The position numbers were made by a program, and so were the translations under genes. DNA of 64,000 bases from Paeniglutamicibacter kerguelensis (GTDB lineage Bacteria; Actinomycetota; Actinomycetes; Actinomycetales; Micrococcaceae): positions 2,666,001 to 2,730,000 of the forward strand of contig NZ_JAGIOF010000001.1 in the NCBI RefSeq assembly GCF_017876535.1, given 5' to 3'. Shown piece by piece: positions 36,165-45,556 of this stretch. Position 1 is the stretch's first letter. The number at the start of each line of letters is the position of its first letter. The notes beneath the pieces were generated by a model, which saw nothing but the letters and a program-made list of their open reading frames with translations, did not search any database and was not told the DNA's origin.

Positions 36165-36170
36165 TAGAAT
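36165..36170 (+). promoter_or_regulatory. -10 box TAGAAT, leaderless start at 36178
   Basis: TAGAAT ends seven bases before ATG 36178. The intervening GGGGGG may also act as a ribosome site, so either leaderless or short-leader initiation is possible. Confidence 0.45.
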
Positions 36171-36177
36171 GGGGGGC

Positions 36178-36612
36178 ATGGCTGAAATGTTCCTTGAGAA
36201 GTTCCGTTCACTGGTTCCGTTGTACCTCGAGGACGAGTGGCAAAAAGAAGATGGCTTGACCGACGCCGAGCTCGATGACGCGCTCGGCACCCTCCCCGTC
36301 CAGCTCCCCTTGGTGCTGCGCGAGTTCTACCTGGCACTGGGTGGCTGCGAAGACCTGATGGAGGCGTACCACTACTTCTTCGACCCCGACGAGCTCGAGG
36401 TCGAAGACGGCTACCTGCTCTTCCTTGAGGACGAGGAAGAAAAGTACGTATGGGGCTTCCGCCTTGACCAGCTCGAGGTGCCGGACCCGATCGTCTACCG
36501 CCGCCAGAATGCCCGCGGCACGTGGAAGAGCGAAGAGGGCACCTTCAGCGAATATGTCCTTGACATGTTCAGCTGGGTCTTCGACGAGCTCTCCCCCGAG
36601 CTGAACGACTAA
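36178..36612 (+). CDS. SUKH/SMI1-like acidic protein
   Basis: A 144-residue acidic protein (many Glu and Asp) with the sequence LPLVLREFYLALGGCEDLMEAYHYF (in parts) near residue 40, which is typical of the SMI1/KNR4 (SUKH) fold. Such proteins are often immunity or scaffold proteins, though no toxin is nearby and the cellular role is unknown. ATG 36178 is chosen over 36169. It is followed by the HIT hydrolase, 19 bases downstream. Confidence 0.7.
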   Translation: MAEMFLEKFRSLVPLYLEDEWQKEDGLTDAELDDALGTLPVQLPLVLREFYLALGGCEDLMEAYHYFFDPDELEVEDGYLLFLEDEEEKYVWGFRLDQLEVPDPIVYRRQNARGTWKSEEGTFSEYVLDMFSWVFDELSPELND

Positions 36613-36631
36613 CCCCGGGTCAGCAACCCCC

Positions 36632-37147
36632 ATGCGCCGGCTATGGAACTCGCACGCACCGGAAGATTACCGCTGCCCTTTTTGCGAGCTCCTGGCCGGC
36701 GCAGAGTTTTCCCCCGACAACCTCTGTGCGCAGACCGACCTGATCTACAGGACCGAACACGTCGCCGTCATCATGGCCTGTGACGGCTTCGGCCCCCACG
36801 GCGGCCACGCCATGGTCATTCCCTCCGTGCACCACGAGGCGCTCTACGATTTGCCGGAGACGGTCGCCGCCGAAATCATGTTCGAGACCCGGCGCATCGC
36901 CCTGGCCATGAAGTACGCGTGGTCCCCCGAGGGCACCAGCACCAGACAGCACAACGAACCCGCCGGAAACCAGCACGTCTGGCACTACCACCAGCACGTG
37001 TTTCCGCGCTTCAGCGACGACGACCTCTACAGGCACCTGCGGCACCGCGTCCCGGTTGCCGAGCGCGCACAAAAGGCCGCCCAGTTACGGGCGGCCTTGG
37101 GTGAAGCGAACCTTTGGGGCGAATACCCCGAAAGGTTCCTCGTTTAG
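36632..37147 (+). CDS. HIT-family hydrolase
   Basis: A 171-residue HIT protein. The active site HYHQHVFPR (residues about 113-121) has the His triad, and the N-terminal zinc-like CPFCELL is at 15-21. It likely hydrolyses nucleotide phosphates or nucleotide-linked groups. The C-terminal helix (residues 130-171) is longer than in the smallest HIT proteins. The nucleotide just before the start has no clear ribosome site, so the start may be coupled to the gene before. Confidence 0.87.
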   Translation: MRRLWNSHAPEDYRCPFCELLAGAEFSPDNLCAQTDLIYRTEHVAVIMACDGFGPHGGHAMVIPSVHHEALYDLPETVAAEIMFETRRIALAMKYAWSPEGTSTRQHNEPAGNQHVWHYHQHVFPRFSDDDLYRHLRHRVPVAERAQKAAQLRAALGEANLWGEYPERFLV

Positions 37148-37154
37148 GTTTTGC

Positions 37155-38252
37155 CTAGACCTCGCGGGTGACCACTGCGTCGGCAAAGGCCGCCAGCGCG
37201 TCCTTGACGGTTCCGGCCGGGAGCGGCTGCAGCACGGCCACGGCCTCGTCGGCCCAGTGCCGCGCAACGGCCCAGGCCTTGGCCGTGGCGGGGTTGCCGG
37301 CAACGGCTTCCACCGCACGGGCCAGAGCCGCGTCCTCGGTCAGGTCCCCGTCGACAATCTCCAGCACGCGGGCCGCCTCCGCGTCACCCGCCGCAGCGGC
37401 ATCGCGCATCAGCAGGATCGGCAGCGTCGGGACGCCTTCGCGCAGGTCGGTTCCGGGGGTCTTGCCCGAACGGACCTTTGCGCCTGTCACGTCGATGACA
37501 TCGTCGGCAACCTGGAAGGCAACGCCGACCTTTTCGCCGTAGGTGCGCAGGATCTCCACGTATTCCGGGGCGCCGCCGAAGAGCGCACCGAAGGCGCCGG
37601 AGGTTGCCAGCAGGGATGCCGTCTTGTCGGCGATGACGCTGAGGTGGTGTTCGATCGGGTCGTCGCCCTCGCGCGGCCCCACCGATTCGTGCAGCTGGCC
37701 CAGGCACAAGCGCTCGAAGGTGCGTGCCTGCATCGAGACCGCCTCGGGGCCCAGCTCGGCACCGAGGACCGAGGCCCGGGCGAAGATCAGGTCGCCGGTG
37801 AGGATGGCAACGGAGTTGCCCCAGACCTCGTGCGCGGTGGGTGCACCGCGGCGCAGCGGCGCCGAATCCATCACGTCGTCGTGGTAAAGCGTGGCAAGGT
37901 GGGTCAGCTCGACAATGGCCGCGGCCTTGATGACCTCTTCGGTCACCCCCTCGCCCAACAGCGAGGTCAAGACCACCAACAGCGGACGGATCCGCTTGCC
38001 GCCGGCCTCGACCAGGTGGCGGCTGGTCGCATCGATCAAGGGGTCGGAGTTCGCGATCGCGTCGCGCAGCAGCTTCTCCACCTTGGCCAGGCCGGTGGCG
38101 ATGGCCGGGCCGAACTCGGGATCGTGGGCGATCAGGGAAAAACCGCTGGGCAGGTTCACCGCGGCGGCCAGCACGCTGGTCTCCGGGTTCAGATCGAAGG
38201 AATCGTGCACGCCGTGTCCGGCAGCGGTCCAGTTGGTCTGGGAATCGGTCAC
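37155..38252 (-). CDS. Polyprenyl diphosphate synthase (menaquinone side chain)
   Basis: A 365-residue trans-prenyltransferase. The two aspartate-rich motifs are DDVMD (125-129) and DDVID (250-254); the conserved GGKRIRP is at about 84-90. The sequence before the first motif has small residues, typical of long-chain enzymes. It builds the polyprenyl chain for menaquinone, and its neighbours menG and menF support this. The start is GTG 38252; a longer frame to 38342 is less likely. Whether it makes a C40 or C45 chain cannot be told from sequence alone. Confidence 0.9.
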   Translation of the reverse strand: MTDSQTNWTAAGHGVHDSFDLNPETSVLAAAVNLPSGFSLIAHDPEFGPAIATGLAKVEKLLRDAIANSDPLIDATSRHLVEAGGKRIRPLLVVLTSLLGEGVTEEVIKAAAIVELTHLATLYHDDVMDSAPLRRGAPTAHEVWGNSVAILTGDLIFARASVLGAELGPEAVSMQARTFERLCLGQLHESVGPREGDDPIEHHLSVIADKTASLLATSGAFGALFGGAPEYVEILRTYGEKVGVAFQVADDVIDVTGAKVRSGKTPGTDLREGVPTLPILLMRDAAAAGDAEAARVLEIVDGDLTEDAALARAVEAVAGNPATAKAWAVARHWADEAVAVLQPLPAGTVKDALAAFADAVVTREV

Positions 38253-38447
38253 AGTTCTAAGACTTACTATCTCTCGACGGTCGGTTCCAGCCGCGGCATG
38301 TGGCCGATTCTGGTTGCTGGTCGGTAGGTACCAGCTGCTCAAGTACAGGCTTCACTCTATCGCCATTCGGCCCGATCAAGGCGAAGGCGGGCGATTCGCG
38401 GCAGGTTGCCCGGCGTTTGGCGCCCGGGCAGCCCGCCTGCGGCGTGC

Positions 38448-39146
38448 CTAGACCAGCGGTTTGGTGGCGCGATGCACCGCAACGATGCCGCCGCTGAGGT
38501 TGCGGTAGCGGCACGAATCCCAGCCGGCCTGGTCGATCCAGGCGGCAAGGCCGTCCTGGTTCGGCCAGTCGCGGATGGATTCGGCAAGGTACACGTAGGC
38601 CGCCGGGTTCGAGGAGACCTTCTTGGCGATGGGCGGAAGCGCCTTCATCAGGTACTCGGTGTACACGGTGCGGAACGGCGCAAACGTCGGGTGCGAGAAT
38701 TCGGCGATCACCAGGGTGCCACCGGGCTTGGTCACCCGCAGCATCTCGGCCAGCGCCTTCTTCGGCTCGTTCACGTTGCGCAGGCCGAAGCTGATCGTCG
38801 CCGCGTCAAAGCTGTTGTCCTCGAAGGGAAGGTTGGTGGCATCGCCCGCGACAAAGTCGATGTCCGGGCGGCGGCGCTTGCCGACCTTCAGCATGCCCTG
38901 GGAGAAATCACAGGCAACGACGCCGATGCCGGCATCGGCAAACGGCTCGGAGGAAGTCCCCGTGCCGGCGGCCAGGTCCAGCACGCGCTGGCCGGGCTTG
39001 GCGCCGACCGCGTCGAAGACGATCTTGCGCCAGCGGCGGGTCTGCCCTAGGGACAGAATGTCGTTGACCACGTCATAACGCGGGGCAACGTCGTCAAACA
39101 TTGCTTGGACTTCTTCTGTGTGCTTTTCCAGCGATGCGCGGCTCAT
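38448..39146 (-). CDS. menG: Demethylmenaquinone methyltransferase
   Basis: A 232-residue SAM-dependent methyltransferase. The SAM motif [14 protein letters not shown] begins at residue 55, and the signature sequence [17 protein letters not shown] (about 24-40) is specific to UbiE/MenG. It methylates demethylmenaquinone in the last step of menaquinone synthesis. The start at ATG 39146 fits the family. It is divergent to menF and upstream of the polyprenyl synthase on the same strand. Confidence 0.95.
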   Translation of the reverse strand: MSRASLEKHTEEVQAMFDDVAPRYDVVNDILSLGQTRRWRKIVFDAVGAKPGQRVLDLAAGTGTSSEPFADAGIGVVACDFSQGMLKVGKRRRPDIDFVAGDATNLPFEDNSFDAATISFGLRNVNEPKKALAEMLRVTKPGGTLVIAEFSHPTFAPFRTVYTEYLMKALPPIAKKVSSNPAAYVYLAESIRDWPNQDGLAAWIDQAGWDSCRYRNLSGGIVAVHRATKPLV

Positions 39147-39262
39147 GGTTTCATTGTCGCAAAGTTCGGCGGCAACGTGAAAATACGGCGCACGGATGTC
39201 CTGGTGAGCGGGGCCACTCAAGAGTCCGGCGCGCACCCCGGCGGCGGTAGGCTTAGCTCATC

Positions 39263-40600
39263 ATGACTTCCCAACTTTCCGCCGGTACGGGACCGCACAC
39301 GCCAACCCCGGTGCCGCAGCTGCGCAGCTTGACCATCAAACGCCCGGCGATGAGCGAACACGGACTTCTTGACTACGCCACCCGCGACGATTCACTGATG
39401 TGGGCCCGACGCGGCGAGGGAGTCATCGGCTTCGGCCAGATTGCACGGTTCGAGTCGACCGGACCCGAGCGCTTCGCGCTGGCCCGCGACTGGTGGAACG
39501 GGGTAACGGCGGCGGCCGGCATCGAGGATCCGCTGGAACTGCCCGGCACGGGACTGATCGCCTTCGGAGCCTTCGCCTTTTCCTTCTCCAGCACCTATGC
39601 CTCGCGCATGATCGTGCCGAAAATCGTGGTGGGCAAGGACGAAAACTGCAGCTGGATCACCTACACGGTCACCGACCCGGAGGCCGAGTTGAGCCTCGAG
39701 GCGGCCGAGGCCGAGCTGGCGATGCTGTTGGACGACTACTCGGCCGAGCACGAACTGGGGGCAGGCGTGGACCGGCTGGTGACCGGCCAGATCACCGAGG
39801 CCGAGTACATGGACTCGGTACGCAAGGGTGTTGCAGCGATCGAATCCGGGCAGGTCACCAAGCTGGTGCTGGCCCGCGATGCGGTGGCCGAGCTCGCGAC
39901 GCCGATCGCCGTGGCCCAGGTCTTGCGCCAGCTCGCGCTGCGCTACGCCGATTGCTGGACTTACTCGGTGGACGGCTTGATCGGCGCCACCCCGGAAATG
40001 CTGGTCCGGGTGCGCGGCGACATCGCCGAGGCCCGCGTCCTGGCGGGCACCCTTGACCGCGCCAGCGCGCCGGCCGGGGATTCCAGCTACGCGCACCGCA
40101 TGCTGGTCGAGGACGAGAAGCAGCGCCACGAGCACCAGCTGGCAATCGATTCGCTCACCGAACAGCTCGGGCCGCTGGCCTCCGGCATGGACGCCCCCGC
40201 CGAACCGTTTGTCTTGCAGCTGCCCAACGTCTGGCACCTCGCCTCGGACGTCAAGGCGTCGCTGGCCCACCGTTCGGACGGCAGCGTTCCCTCGGCTCTG
40301 GATTTGGCTGAGGTCTTCCACCCGACGGCCGCGGTGTGCGGAACCCCCACGAAGGAAGCCGGCCGCATCCTGCGCGAGCTCGAGGGCATGGACCGAGGCC
40401 CGTACGCGGGGCCCGTCGGCTGGGTCGACACGCGCGGGAACGGAGAGTTTGGCATTGCGCTGCGCGGCGGCGTGATCGAGTCCCCCACCTCGATTCGGCT
40501 CTACGCCGGTTGCGGCATTGTTGCGGCGTCCGATCCGGCGTCGGAGTTGGCCGAGTCCTGGGCCAAGATGCGCCCGATGCGTGAGGCACTCAGCATTTAG
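39263..40600 (+). CDS. menF: Isochorismate synthase
   Basis: A 445-residue chorismate-utilising enzyme that makes isochorismate for menaquinone. Key blocks are SGQVTKLVLARDAV (general-base Lys), IGATPEMLVRV (about 238-248) and VLAGTLDRAS, with the C-terminal HPTAAVCGTPTKEA and YAGCGIVAASDPASELAESWAK typical of the family. The other men genes (menG, menD, menC) are in the same region. It is divergent from menG with 116 bases between. Confidence 0.92.
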   Translation: MTSQLSAGTGPHTPTPVPQLRSLTIKRPAMSEHGLLDYATRDDSLMWARRGEGVIGFGQIARFESTGPERFALARDWWNGVTAAAGIEDPLELPGTGLIAFGAFAFSFSSTYASRMIVPKIVVGKDENCSWITYTVTDPEAELSLEAAEAELAMLLDDYSAEHELGAGVDRLVTGQITEAEYMDSVRKGVAAIESGQVTKLVLARDAVAELATPIAVAQVLRQLALRYADCWTYSVDGLIGATPEMLVRVRGDIAEARVLAGTLDRASAPAGDSSYAHRMLVEDEKQRHEHQLAIDSLTEQLGPLASGMDAPAEPFVLQLPNVWHLASDVKASLAHRSDGSVPSALDLAEVFHPTAAVCGTPTKEAGRILRELEGMDRGPYAGPVGWVDTRGNGEFGIALRGGVIESPTSIRLYAGCGIVAASDPASELAESWAKMRPMREALSI

Positions 40601-40632
40601 GTTTGCGCAGCTGGGTTCACGCAACTAGGTAA

Positions 40633-40660
40633 CGGGTGAACAACGAAAGTTGTTTACCCG
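40633..40660 (+). terminator. Probable terminator of menF
   Basis: A 12-bp stem (one G-T pair) capped by a GAAA tetraloop, 32 bases after the menF stop. It has no T-run. Confidence 0.5.
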
Positions 40661-40691
40661 GAGAAAATGAATGTAGCCTGTGATGCATATC

Positions 40692-40720
40692 TCATTACTT
40701 GGGGCATTGCCGGTTACAAT
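40692..40720 (+). promoter_or_regulatory. Promoter of the glutamate-type ABC operon
   Basis: A good -10 TACAAT (40715-40720) is 17 bases downstream of a weak TCATTA. The expected start is near 40727, giving a leader of about 44 bases with GAGAAGG before the ATG. Confidence 0.5.
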
Positions 40721-40770
40721 TGGCTTCGACGCAAGTCCAGAAGCGATTACCTAGAGAAGGACCACACTCC

Positions 40771-41565
40771 ATGCGGATCACCACCACCGTACTCAAATCC
40801 CTGGCCGTGGCGGCGGTGGGCGCACTCGCGCTTACCGCATGCGGAAGCAACGACACCCCGGCCGCTTCAACTTCAGCCGACCCGAATGCAGTCAAGCTGC
40901 TCAACCCGGGAAAGTTCACAGTATGCTCCGACATTCCCTACGAACCGTTTGAATTCGTCAAGGACGGCAAGAATGTCGGCTTCGACATGGACATTGCGGC
41001 CGAAATCGCCAAGGACCTGGGCGTGGAGCTCAATGTAATCACTTCACCCTTCGAATCCATCCAGTCGGGCTTGTTCAAGACCCAGTGCGATGCGGCCATC
41101 TCCGGGCTTTCGATCACCGAAGAGCGCAAGGGAAACATGGACTTCTCCACCCCTTACATGGACGACGACCTGACCCTGGTTGCCAAGGAAGGTTCGGGCA
41201 TCACCAGCGTCGAATCCGCCAAGGGCCAGAAGGTCGGCGTGCAGCAGGCCACCACCGGCGCCAAGTTCGCCAAGGAACACGGCCTGGTCCCGGTTGAATA
41301 CGCCACCGGCAATGACCAGGTCATGTCACTGAAGAGCGGCCAGACCGTCGCATCACTGGGCAACCAGTCGATCCTTGGCTATGCCATCAAGAACGAACCG
41401 ACGCTCAAGCGCGTGGAGGACTTCAAGTCAGGTGAGCAGCTGGGCATAGCCGTTGCCAAGGGCAACACCGTGCTTCTTGAAAAGATCAATGCGACCCTGA
41501 AGCGCATTACCGATGACGGCACGATGAAGACGTTCTCCGACACGTGGTTCGGAACCACCAACTAA
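40771..41565 (+). CDS. Amino acid ABC transporter, binding lipoprotein
   Basis: A 264-residue lipoprotein; lipobox LTAC (Cys24). The SBP_bac_3 fold has FTVCSDIPYEPFEFVKDGKN, a GFDMDIAAEIAKDLG stretch and the DAAISGLSITEER block, all usual for polar amino acids. It binds ligand outside the membrane and feeds the permease at 41660. GAGAAGG precedes the ATG. A hairpin between this gene and the permease is typical for transporters where the binding protein is made in excess. Confidence 0.9.
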   Translation: MRITTTVLKSLAVAAVGALALTACGSNDTPAASTSADPNAVKLLNPGKFTVCSDIPYEPFEFVKDGKNVGFDMDIAAEIAKDLGVELNVITSPFESIQSGLFKTQCDAAISGLSITEERKGNMDFSTPYMDDDLTLVAKEGSGITSVESAKGQKVGVQQATTGAKFAKEHGLVPVEYATGNDQVMSLKSGQTVASLGNQSILGYAIKNEPTLKRVEDFKSGEQLGIAVAKGNTVLLEKINATLKRITDDGTMKTFSDTWFGTTN

Positions 41566-41595
41566 CCGACCCGTTTTCTTGGTCCATTTGTAACT

Positions 41596-41634
41596 GGTGA
41601 GGCCCCGGCTCCCGATCGGATCCGGGGCCTCACC
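41596..41634 (+). promoter_or_regulatory. Hairpin between binding protein and permease
   Basis: A 13-bp stem (GGTGAGGCCCCGG) with a 13-base loop, between the two genes. It probably limits readthrough and stabilises the upstream mRNA. Confidence 0.7.
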
Positions 41635-41659
41635 CACTTTCACGGAAGGCTTCTTTCTC

Positions 41660-42454
41660 ATGGCCATGACTACGCGTCAACGAGCCCGGGCCAGCAAAAT
41701 TGTCCAGGCTGCCATATTCGCTGGCCTACTCATTTGGTTCTTGGTATCCGCCAACTGGGCTTTGCTGGCTGACACGTTCTTCGACTTCGACAAGCTTGGG
41801 CCGATGTTCCCCGAGCTGATCACCGTAGGTTTGAAGAACACCTTGTACTACACGATCCTCTCCTTTGCCTTCGGCCTCACACTCGGCCTGATTCTGGCGT
41901 TGATGAAGATCGCGAGCTTCGCCCCCTACCGATGGCTAGCAACCGGATTCATCGAATTCTTCCGCGGCGTTCCTGCGCTATTGGTGCTGATCGCCTTCGG
42001 GTACGGTGTCCCCATCGCGTTCCCCGGCGTCCTCTGGCCACAGCCCGTGGTCGTGATGGTTTCCCTCGGCCTTGTCTCATCCGCCTACATCGCAGAAACA
42101 CTCCGCGCGGGCCTGCAGGCAGTACCCAAGGGCCAGATTGAGGCGGCCCGCTCGCTGGGCATGCCGGCCTGGCGCGCCATGGTCACGATCGTGATCCCCC
42201 AGGCCTTCAAGATCGTGTTGCCGCCGCTGACCAATGAAGTCATTATGCTCACCAAGGACTCTTCGCTTGCATTCATCCTCGGCGCCACGGCAAGCCAGTA
42301 CGAGTTGACGACTTTCGGTCGCCAAGGACTGACCAGCTTGGGTGCGGGTATCACGCCGCTGGTCGTTGCCGGTGCTTTCTACCTGGTCATCACGGTCCCG
42401 TTGAGTCTTGTGGCTCGCAAGTTCGAGTCGCGCACCGCGAAGACGAATCGATAG
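41660..42454 (+). CDS. Amino acid ABC transporter permease
   Basis: A 264-residue membrane protein with five to six hydrophobic segments and the EAA-type loop YIAETLRAGLQAVPKGQIEAARSLGM (given in parts, about residues 145-172). It belongs to the polar amino acid (His/Glu/Arg) group. The start ATG 41660 is preceded by GGAAGG 10 bases upstream. A single permease gene suggests a homodimeric channel. Confidence 0.9.
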   Translation: MAMTTRQRARASKIVQAAIFAGLLIWFLVSANWALLADTFFDFDKLGPMFPELITVGLKNTLYYTILSFAFGLTLGLILALMKIASFAPYRWLATGFIEFFRGVPALLVLIAFGYGVPIAFPGVLWPQPVVVMVSLGLVSSAYIAETLRAGLQAVPKGQIEAARSLGMPAWRAMVTIVIPQAFKIVLPPLTNEVIMLTKDSSLAFILGATASQYELTTFGRQGLTSLGAGITPLVVAGAFYLVITVPLSLVARKFESRTAKTNR

Positions 42455-42466
42455 GCAGGCAAAGTC

Positions 42467-43258
42467 ATGAACGACAGCACAAACACCCCGACCGCTTTCA
42501 AGGCTGCCGGCGTATCCATCACGAGCCTGCGCAAGTCCTACGGCAGCAACGAAGTCCTCAAGGGCATCGACCTTGAGGTCAAGCCCGGCGAAGTGGTTTG
42601 CCTGATCGGCCCGTCCGGCTCCGGCAAGTCAACGCTGCTGCGTTGCGTGAACCTCCTGGAACAGCCAAACGGCGGCACCATCCACGTGGGCGGCTTCGAC
42701 GCCACGGATCCCGACGTTGACCTGGACAAGATGCGCAGGACGGTTGGCATGGTATTCCAGCAGTTCAACCTCTTCCCGCACCTGACAGTGATGCAGAACT
42801 GCACCGTTGCACAAACCAAGGTGCTCAAGCGCCCGGCCGCGCAGGCGAAGGAAACCGCCCAGAAGAACCTGCACCGGGTGGGCCTGAGCGATTTCGGCGA
42901 CCGCTACCCGGACCAGCTTTCCGGCGGCCAGCAGCAGCGCGTGGCAATCGCCCGCGCCTTGTCCATGGACCCGACGCTGATGCTTTTCGACGAGCCGACC
43001 TCAGCACTTGACCCTGAAACCGTCGGCGAGGTCTTGGCCATCATGCGCTCGCTGGCCAAGGCCGGCATGACCATGTTGGTCGTAACCCACGAGATGTCCT
43101 TCGCCAAGGATGTCGCCGACCGGGTGATCTTCATGGATGGCGGCGTGGTCGTCGAGCAGGGGCATGCCAAGGACGTCATTGGCAATCCGCAGCAGCCGCG
43201 CACCCAGGACTTCCTTAAGCGCGTTCTTGATCCCACGCATGTGGAGATCACGGACTAG
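42467..43258 (+). CDS. Amino acid ABC transporter, ATP-binding protein
   Basis: A 263-residue ABC ATPase. Walker A GPSGSGKS is at 48-55, the Q-loop Gln is in [14 protein letters not shown], the signature LSGGQQQR and Walker [14 protein letters not shown] follow. It is of the GlnQ/HisP group. It lies 12 bases after the permease and closes the operon before the terminator at 43276. Confidence 0.95.
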   Translation: MNDSTNTPTAFKAAGVSITSLRKSYGSNEVLKGIDLEVKPGEVVCLIGPSGSGKSTLLRCVNLLEQPNGGTIHVGGFDATDPDVDLDKMRRTVGMVFQQFNLFPHLTVMQNCTVAQTKVLKRPAAQAKETAQKNLHRVGLSDFGDRYPDQLSGGQQQRVAIARALSMDPTLMLFDEPTSALDPETVGEVLAIMRSLAKAGMTMLVVTHEMSFAKDVADRVIFMDGGVVVEQGHAKDVIGNPQQPRTQDFLKRVLDPTHVEITD

Positions 43259-43275
43259 GATTCCGAGAAGCGCTC

Positions 43276-43340
43276 CGCATGGGGGTCGTACGCCGCACTG
43301 GACATTCCCGGCTTGCGGCCTACGGCCCCCATGCGTTTTG
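43276..43340 (+). terminator. Terminator of the amino acid ABC operon
   Basis: A long imperfect stem (CGCATGGGGG and CCCCCATGCG at the base), followed by TTTT. Confidence 0.7.
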
Positions 43341-43491
43341 TCTCAACCCCCGTCCGCGGCTTCGTTGCTGACAGCGGACAAGTCTTCCCATGGCCGGATC
43401 CCGATCGGGCCCTGTGCTTCGCAGGGGCAGGCATTGGAACCGAAAGATCCCTACGAGCCGGGGCGCCACGGGAGCACTTGGGCAAAGGGAA

Positions 43492-43535
43492 GGAGCGGTG
43501 TTGGCTCCCCCACCCAGGGAAGCCAACACCGCTCC
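43492..43535 (-). terminator. Terminator of the beta-galactoside transporter operon
   Basis: A perfect 15-bp stem (GGAGCGGTGTTGGCT) with a 14-base loop, 51 bases past the permease stop. Confidence 0.7.
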
Positions 43536-43585
43536 ACTTCCCCAACCCGGCTACCTGGCAAAGGCACCGGGCAAGATCGGCATTC

Positions 43586-44554
43586 CTATTTCACGGCGCC
43601 TGCGGTGAGCCCTGCCTTCCAGAAGCGCTGAAGGAACAGGAAGAGCAACAACAGCGGAATGATCGAAACCAGGGCACCGACAACCACCAACGACATCGGC
43701 ACCTTGCCGTTGGAAGCGAACCAGGACACCAGGCCGACGGTGACCGGCTGCAGCGAGGAATCGTTGATGACCATCGCCGGCAACAGGTAGTTGTTCCAGA
43801 TCTCCACGAAGTTGAACAGGAAGATCGTCACCAGGGCCGGTGTCATCATGCGCAGGCCGATGCGGAAGTAGATGCCGACTTCCCCGAGCCCGTCGAGCCG
43901 GGCCGCCTCGATGACCTCGTCCGGCACTGACTGAGCCGCAAAGACCCTGGACAGGTAGACGCCGAAGGGGCTCACGATGCTTGGCAGGATCACGGCCAGC
44001 GGGTTGTTGATCAGCCCCACTTCGGAGAACATCAGGTACAGCGGCAGGGTAAAGAGGATCTTGGGGATCAGCACCGCCGCCAGCACGACGCCGAAGACGA
44101 CTTCGCGCCCGCGGAATCGGTACTTGGCCAGCGCGTAGCCTGCCATCGAGGCCAGCAGCGTGCCAACTATGGCCCCGATACCCGCATAGAAGATCGAGTT
44201 CAGGATCCAGCGCATGAAGATGCCGTCGCGGGACGAGAGCAGCTCGGCCACGTTGCTCCCCATGTGCATGCCGTTGAACCAGAATCCGGGTGCGGAGAAC
44301 TGCTCGCCCATGGGCTTGGAGGCGGCGACCACCAGCCACCAAATCGGCACGAGGAAGTAGATTGCAAAGCATCCCAACACGATGGTGACAACCAGCCGGC
44401 TGGTCAGAGTCGTCTCGCGATTGTCACGTGCCTTTCGTCCCGTTCCGTTCCCGAAGTTCCGGCCGCCGCCCACGGGCTTCCCCGGCGCAGTGGCCCGCCC
44501 GTCAACGGCGTTCTCGGAATCCCTGTCGTTCCCTGCGATTAGTTGAGTGCTCAT
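43586..44554 (-). CDS. Sugar ABC transporter permease, MalG type
   Basis: A 322-residue membrane protein with six hydrophobic segments. The EAA loop is VPDEVIEAARLDGLGEVGIY, and the N-terminal 50 residues are Gly- and Arg-rich and probably cytoplasmic. The C-terminal segment LLLFLFLQRFWKAGLTAGAVK is typical of MalG/LacG proteins. The first bases overlap the upstream permease in ATGA. With the LacI/GH35 context, the substrate is probably a beta-galactoside; this is inferred. Confidence 0.9.
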   Translation of the reverse strand: MSTQLIAGNDRDSENAVDGRATAPGKPVGGGRNFGNGTGRKARDNRETTLTSRLVVTIVLGCFAIYFLVPIWWLVVAASKPMGEQFSAPGFWFNGMHMGSNVAELLSSRDGIFMRWILNSIFYAGIGAIVGTLLASMAGYALAKYRFRGREVVFGVVLAAVLIPKILFTLPLYLMFSEVGLINNPLAVILPSIVSPFGVYLSRVFAAQSVPDEVIEAARLDGLGEVGIYFRIGLRMMTPALVTIFLFNFVEIWNNYLLPAMVINDSSLQPVTVGLVSWFASNGKVPMSLVVVGALVSIIPLLLLFLFLQRFWKAGLTAGAVK

Positions 44555-45480
44555 GCGTCGGAGCCTCTATTCGTGAGCTTGAAGAAGGTGATGGACAAGA
44601 TGCCTACGAGCACCGCCAAGATGACGGACATGGCAGCGGCATATGGATAGTTCTGCGCGGCCGTGGCAACCTGGGCGGCCATGATCGGCGTGAAAGCGGA
44701 ATCGATGGACCCGCCGGAGACGCTTTGGAGCACCTTGGGCTCGTTGTACAACTGGGCGGTTCCGATGATTGAAAAGACCGCCGTGAGGATGATTGCCGGC
44801 CGCACCATGGGAATCTTGATGTTCCAGGCAATGCGCCAGGCCGAAGCCCCGTCGATTTTTGCCGCTTCAAGTATTTCGCCGGGTATCGACTGCAGCGCGG
44901 CATAGATGATGATCATGTTGTATCCGGTCCATCCCCAGGTGACGATGTTCGCCACCGACCACAGCACCATGTCCTCGCCGAGGAACGGGATCTCGATTCC
45001 CAGCGGTTCCAACAGTGCATTGATGGGGCTGGAGGTGCCTGAATACAGGAACGACCACATGAGGGCCGCGATGACGCCCGGCACCGCGTAGGGCAGGAAG
45101 CTCGTGAGGCGGAAGAAACCCTTGGCCCGCGCGGAACGGGAGTCGATCAACAGGGCCAGGCCGGTGGACAGCCCCAGCATGACCGGCACCTGGACCACGC
45201 CGAAAAGCAAGACCCTGCCCAGGGACTCGATGAAGACCGGGTCCGCGAACGCCTTCAGGTAGTTCGCCATCGGGTCGAATGCGAGCGTGGGGGCTGTGAG
45301 GCCAAGCCCGTCGCGTTTGAGGACAAAAAGGCTGCGGTAGACGGCGAACCCCAGGGGGGCCAGGTACATCGCCGCAAAGATGACAACAAAAGGAGCAAGC
45401 AGCAAGGCCGCGGTGCGCCCCTGGCGTCCGTTGGTTTTTGCCCCGGGTTTCCGAGGCCGGGCTGTGGAAGCGACGCTCAT
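44551..45480 (-). CDS. Sugar ABC transporter permease, MalF type
   Basis: A 309-residue membrane protein with six hydrophobic segments and the loop IPGEILEAAKIDGASAWRI (EAA motif). The N-terminus is basic (RPRKPGAKTNGRQGR). The start is ATG 45480 because upstream sequence is non-coding. It lies 76 bases after the binding-protein gene, with the hairpin 45520-45549 between, and overlaps the MalG-type gene by 4 bases. Confidence 0.9.
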   Translation of the reverse strand: MSVASTARPRKPGAKTNGRQGRTAALLLAPFVVIFAAMYLAPLGFAVYRSLFVLKRDGLGLTAPTLAFDPMANYLKAFADPVFIESLGRVLLFGVVQVPVMLGLSTGLALLIDSRSARAKGFFRLTSFLPYAVPGVIAALMWSFLYSGTSSPINALLEPLGIEIPFLGEDMVLWSVANIVTWGWTGYNMIIIYAALQSIPGEILEAAKIDGASAWRIAWNIKIPMVRPAIILTAVFSIIGTAQLYNEPKVLQSVSGGSIDSAFTPIMAAQVATAAQNYPYAAAMSVILAVLVGILSITFFKLTNRGSDA

Positions 45481-45519
45481 GGGTGTTGCTGCCTTTCGAA
45501 GTTTTTGTAACGACTGAAA

Positions 45520-45549
45520 CCCGTGGCGCCCGGCATGGGGCGCCACGGG
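45520..45549 (-). promoter_or_regulatory. Hairpin after the sugar-binding protein gene
   Basis: An 11-bp perfect stem (CCCGTGGCGCC) in the 76-base gap. It likely reduces readthrough into the permease genes. Confidence 0.7.
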
Positions 45550-45556
45550 AATCGGG

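Larger units (their letters stand above)
43259..43585. other. Intergenic region with two terminators
   Basis: About 325 bases between convergent operons. It contains the terminators at 43276-43340 and 43492-43535. Nothing else was recognised. Confidence 0.5.

Noticed and set aside
41596..41634. Terminator of the amino acid binding-protein gene
   Set aside because: A hairpin is present, but it lacks a T-run and lies inside an operon, so an attenuator fits better.
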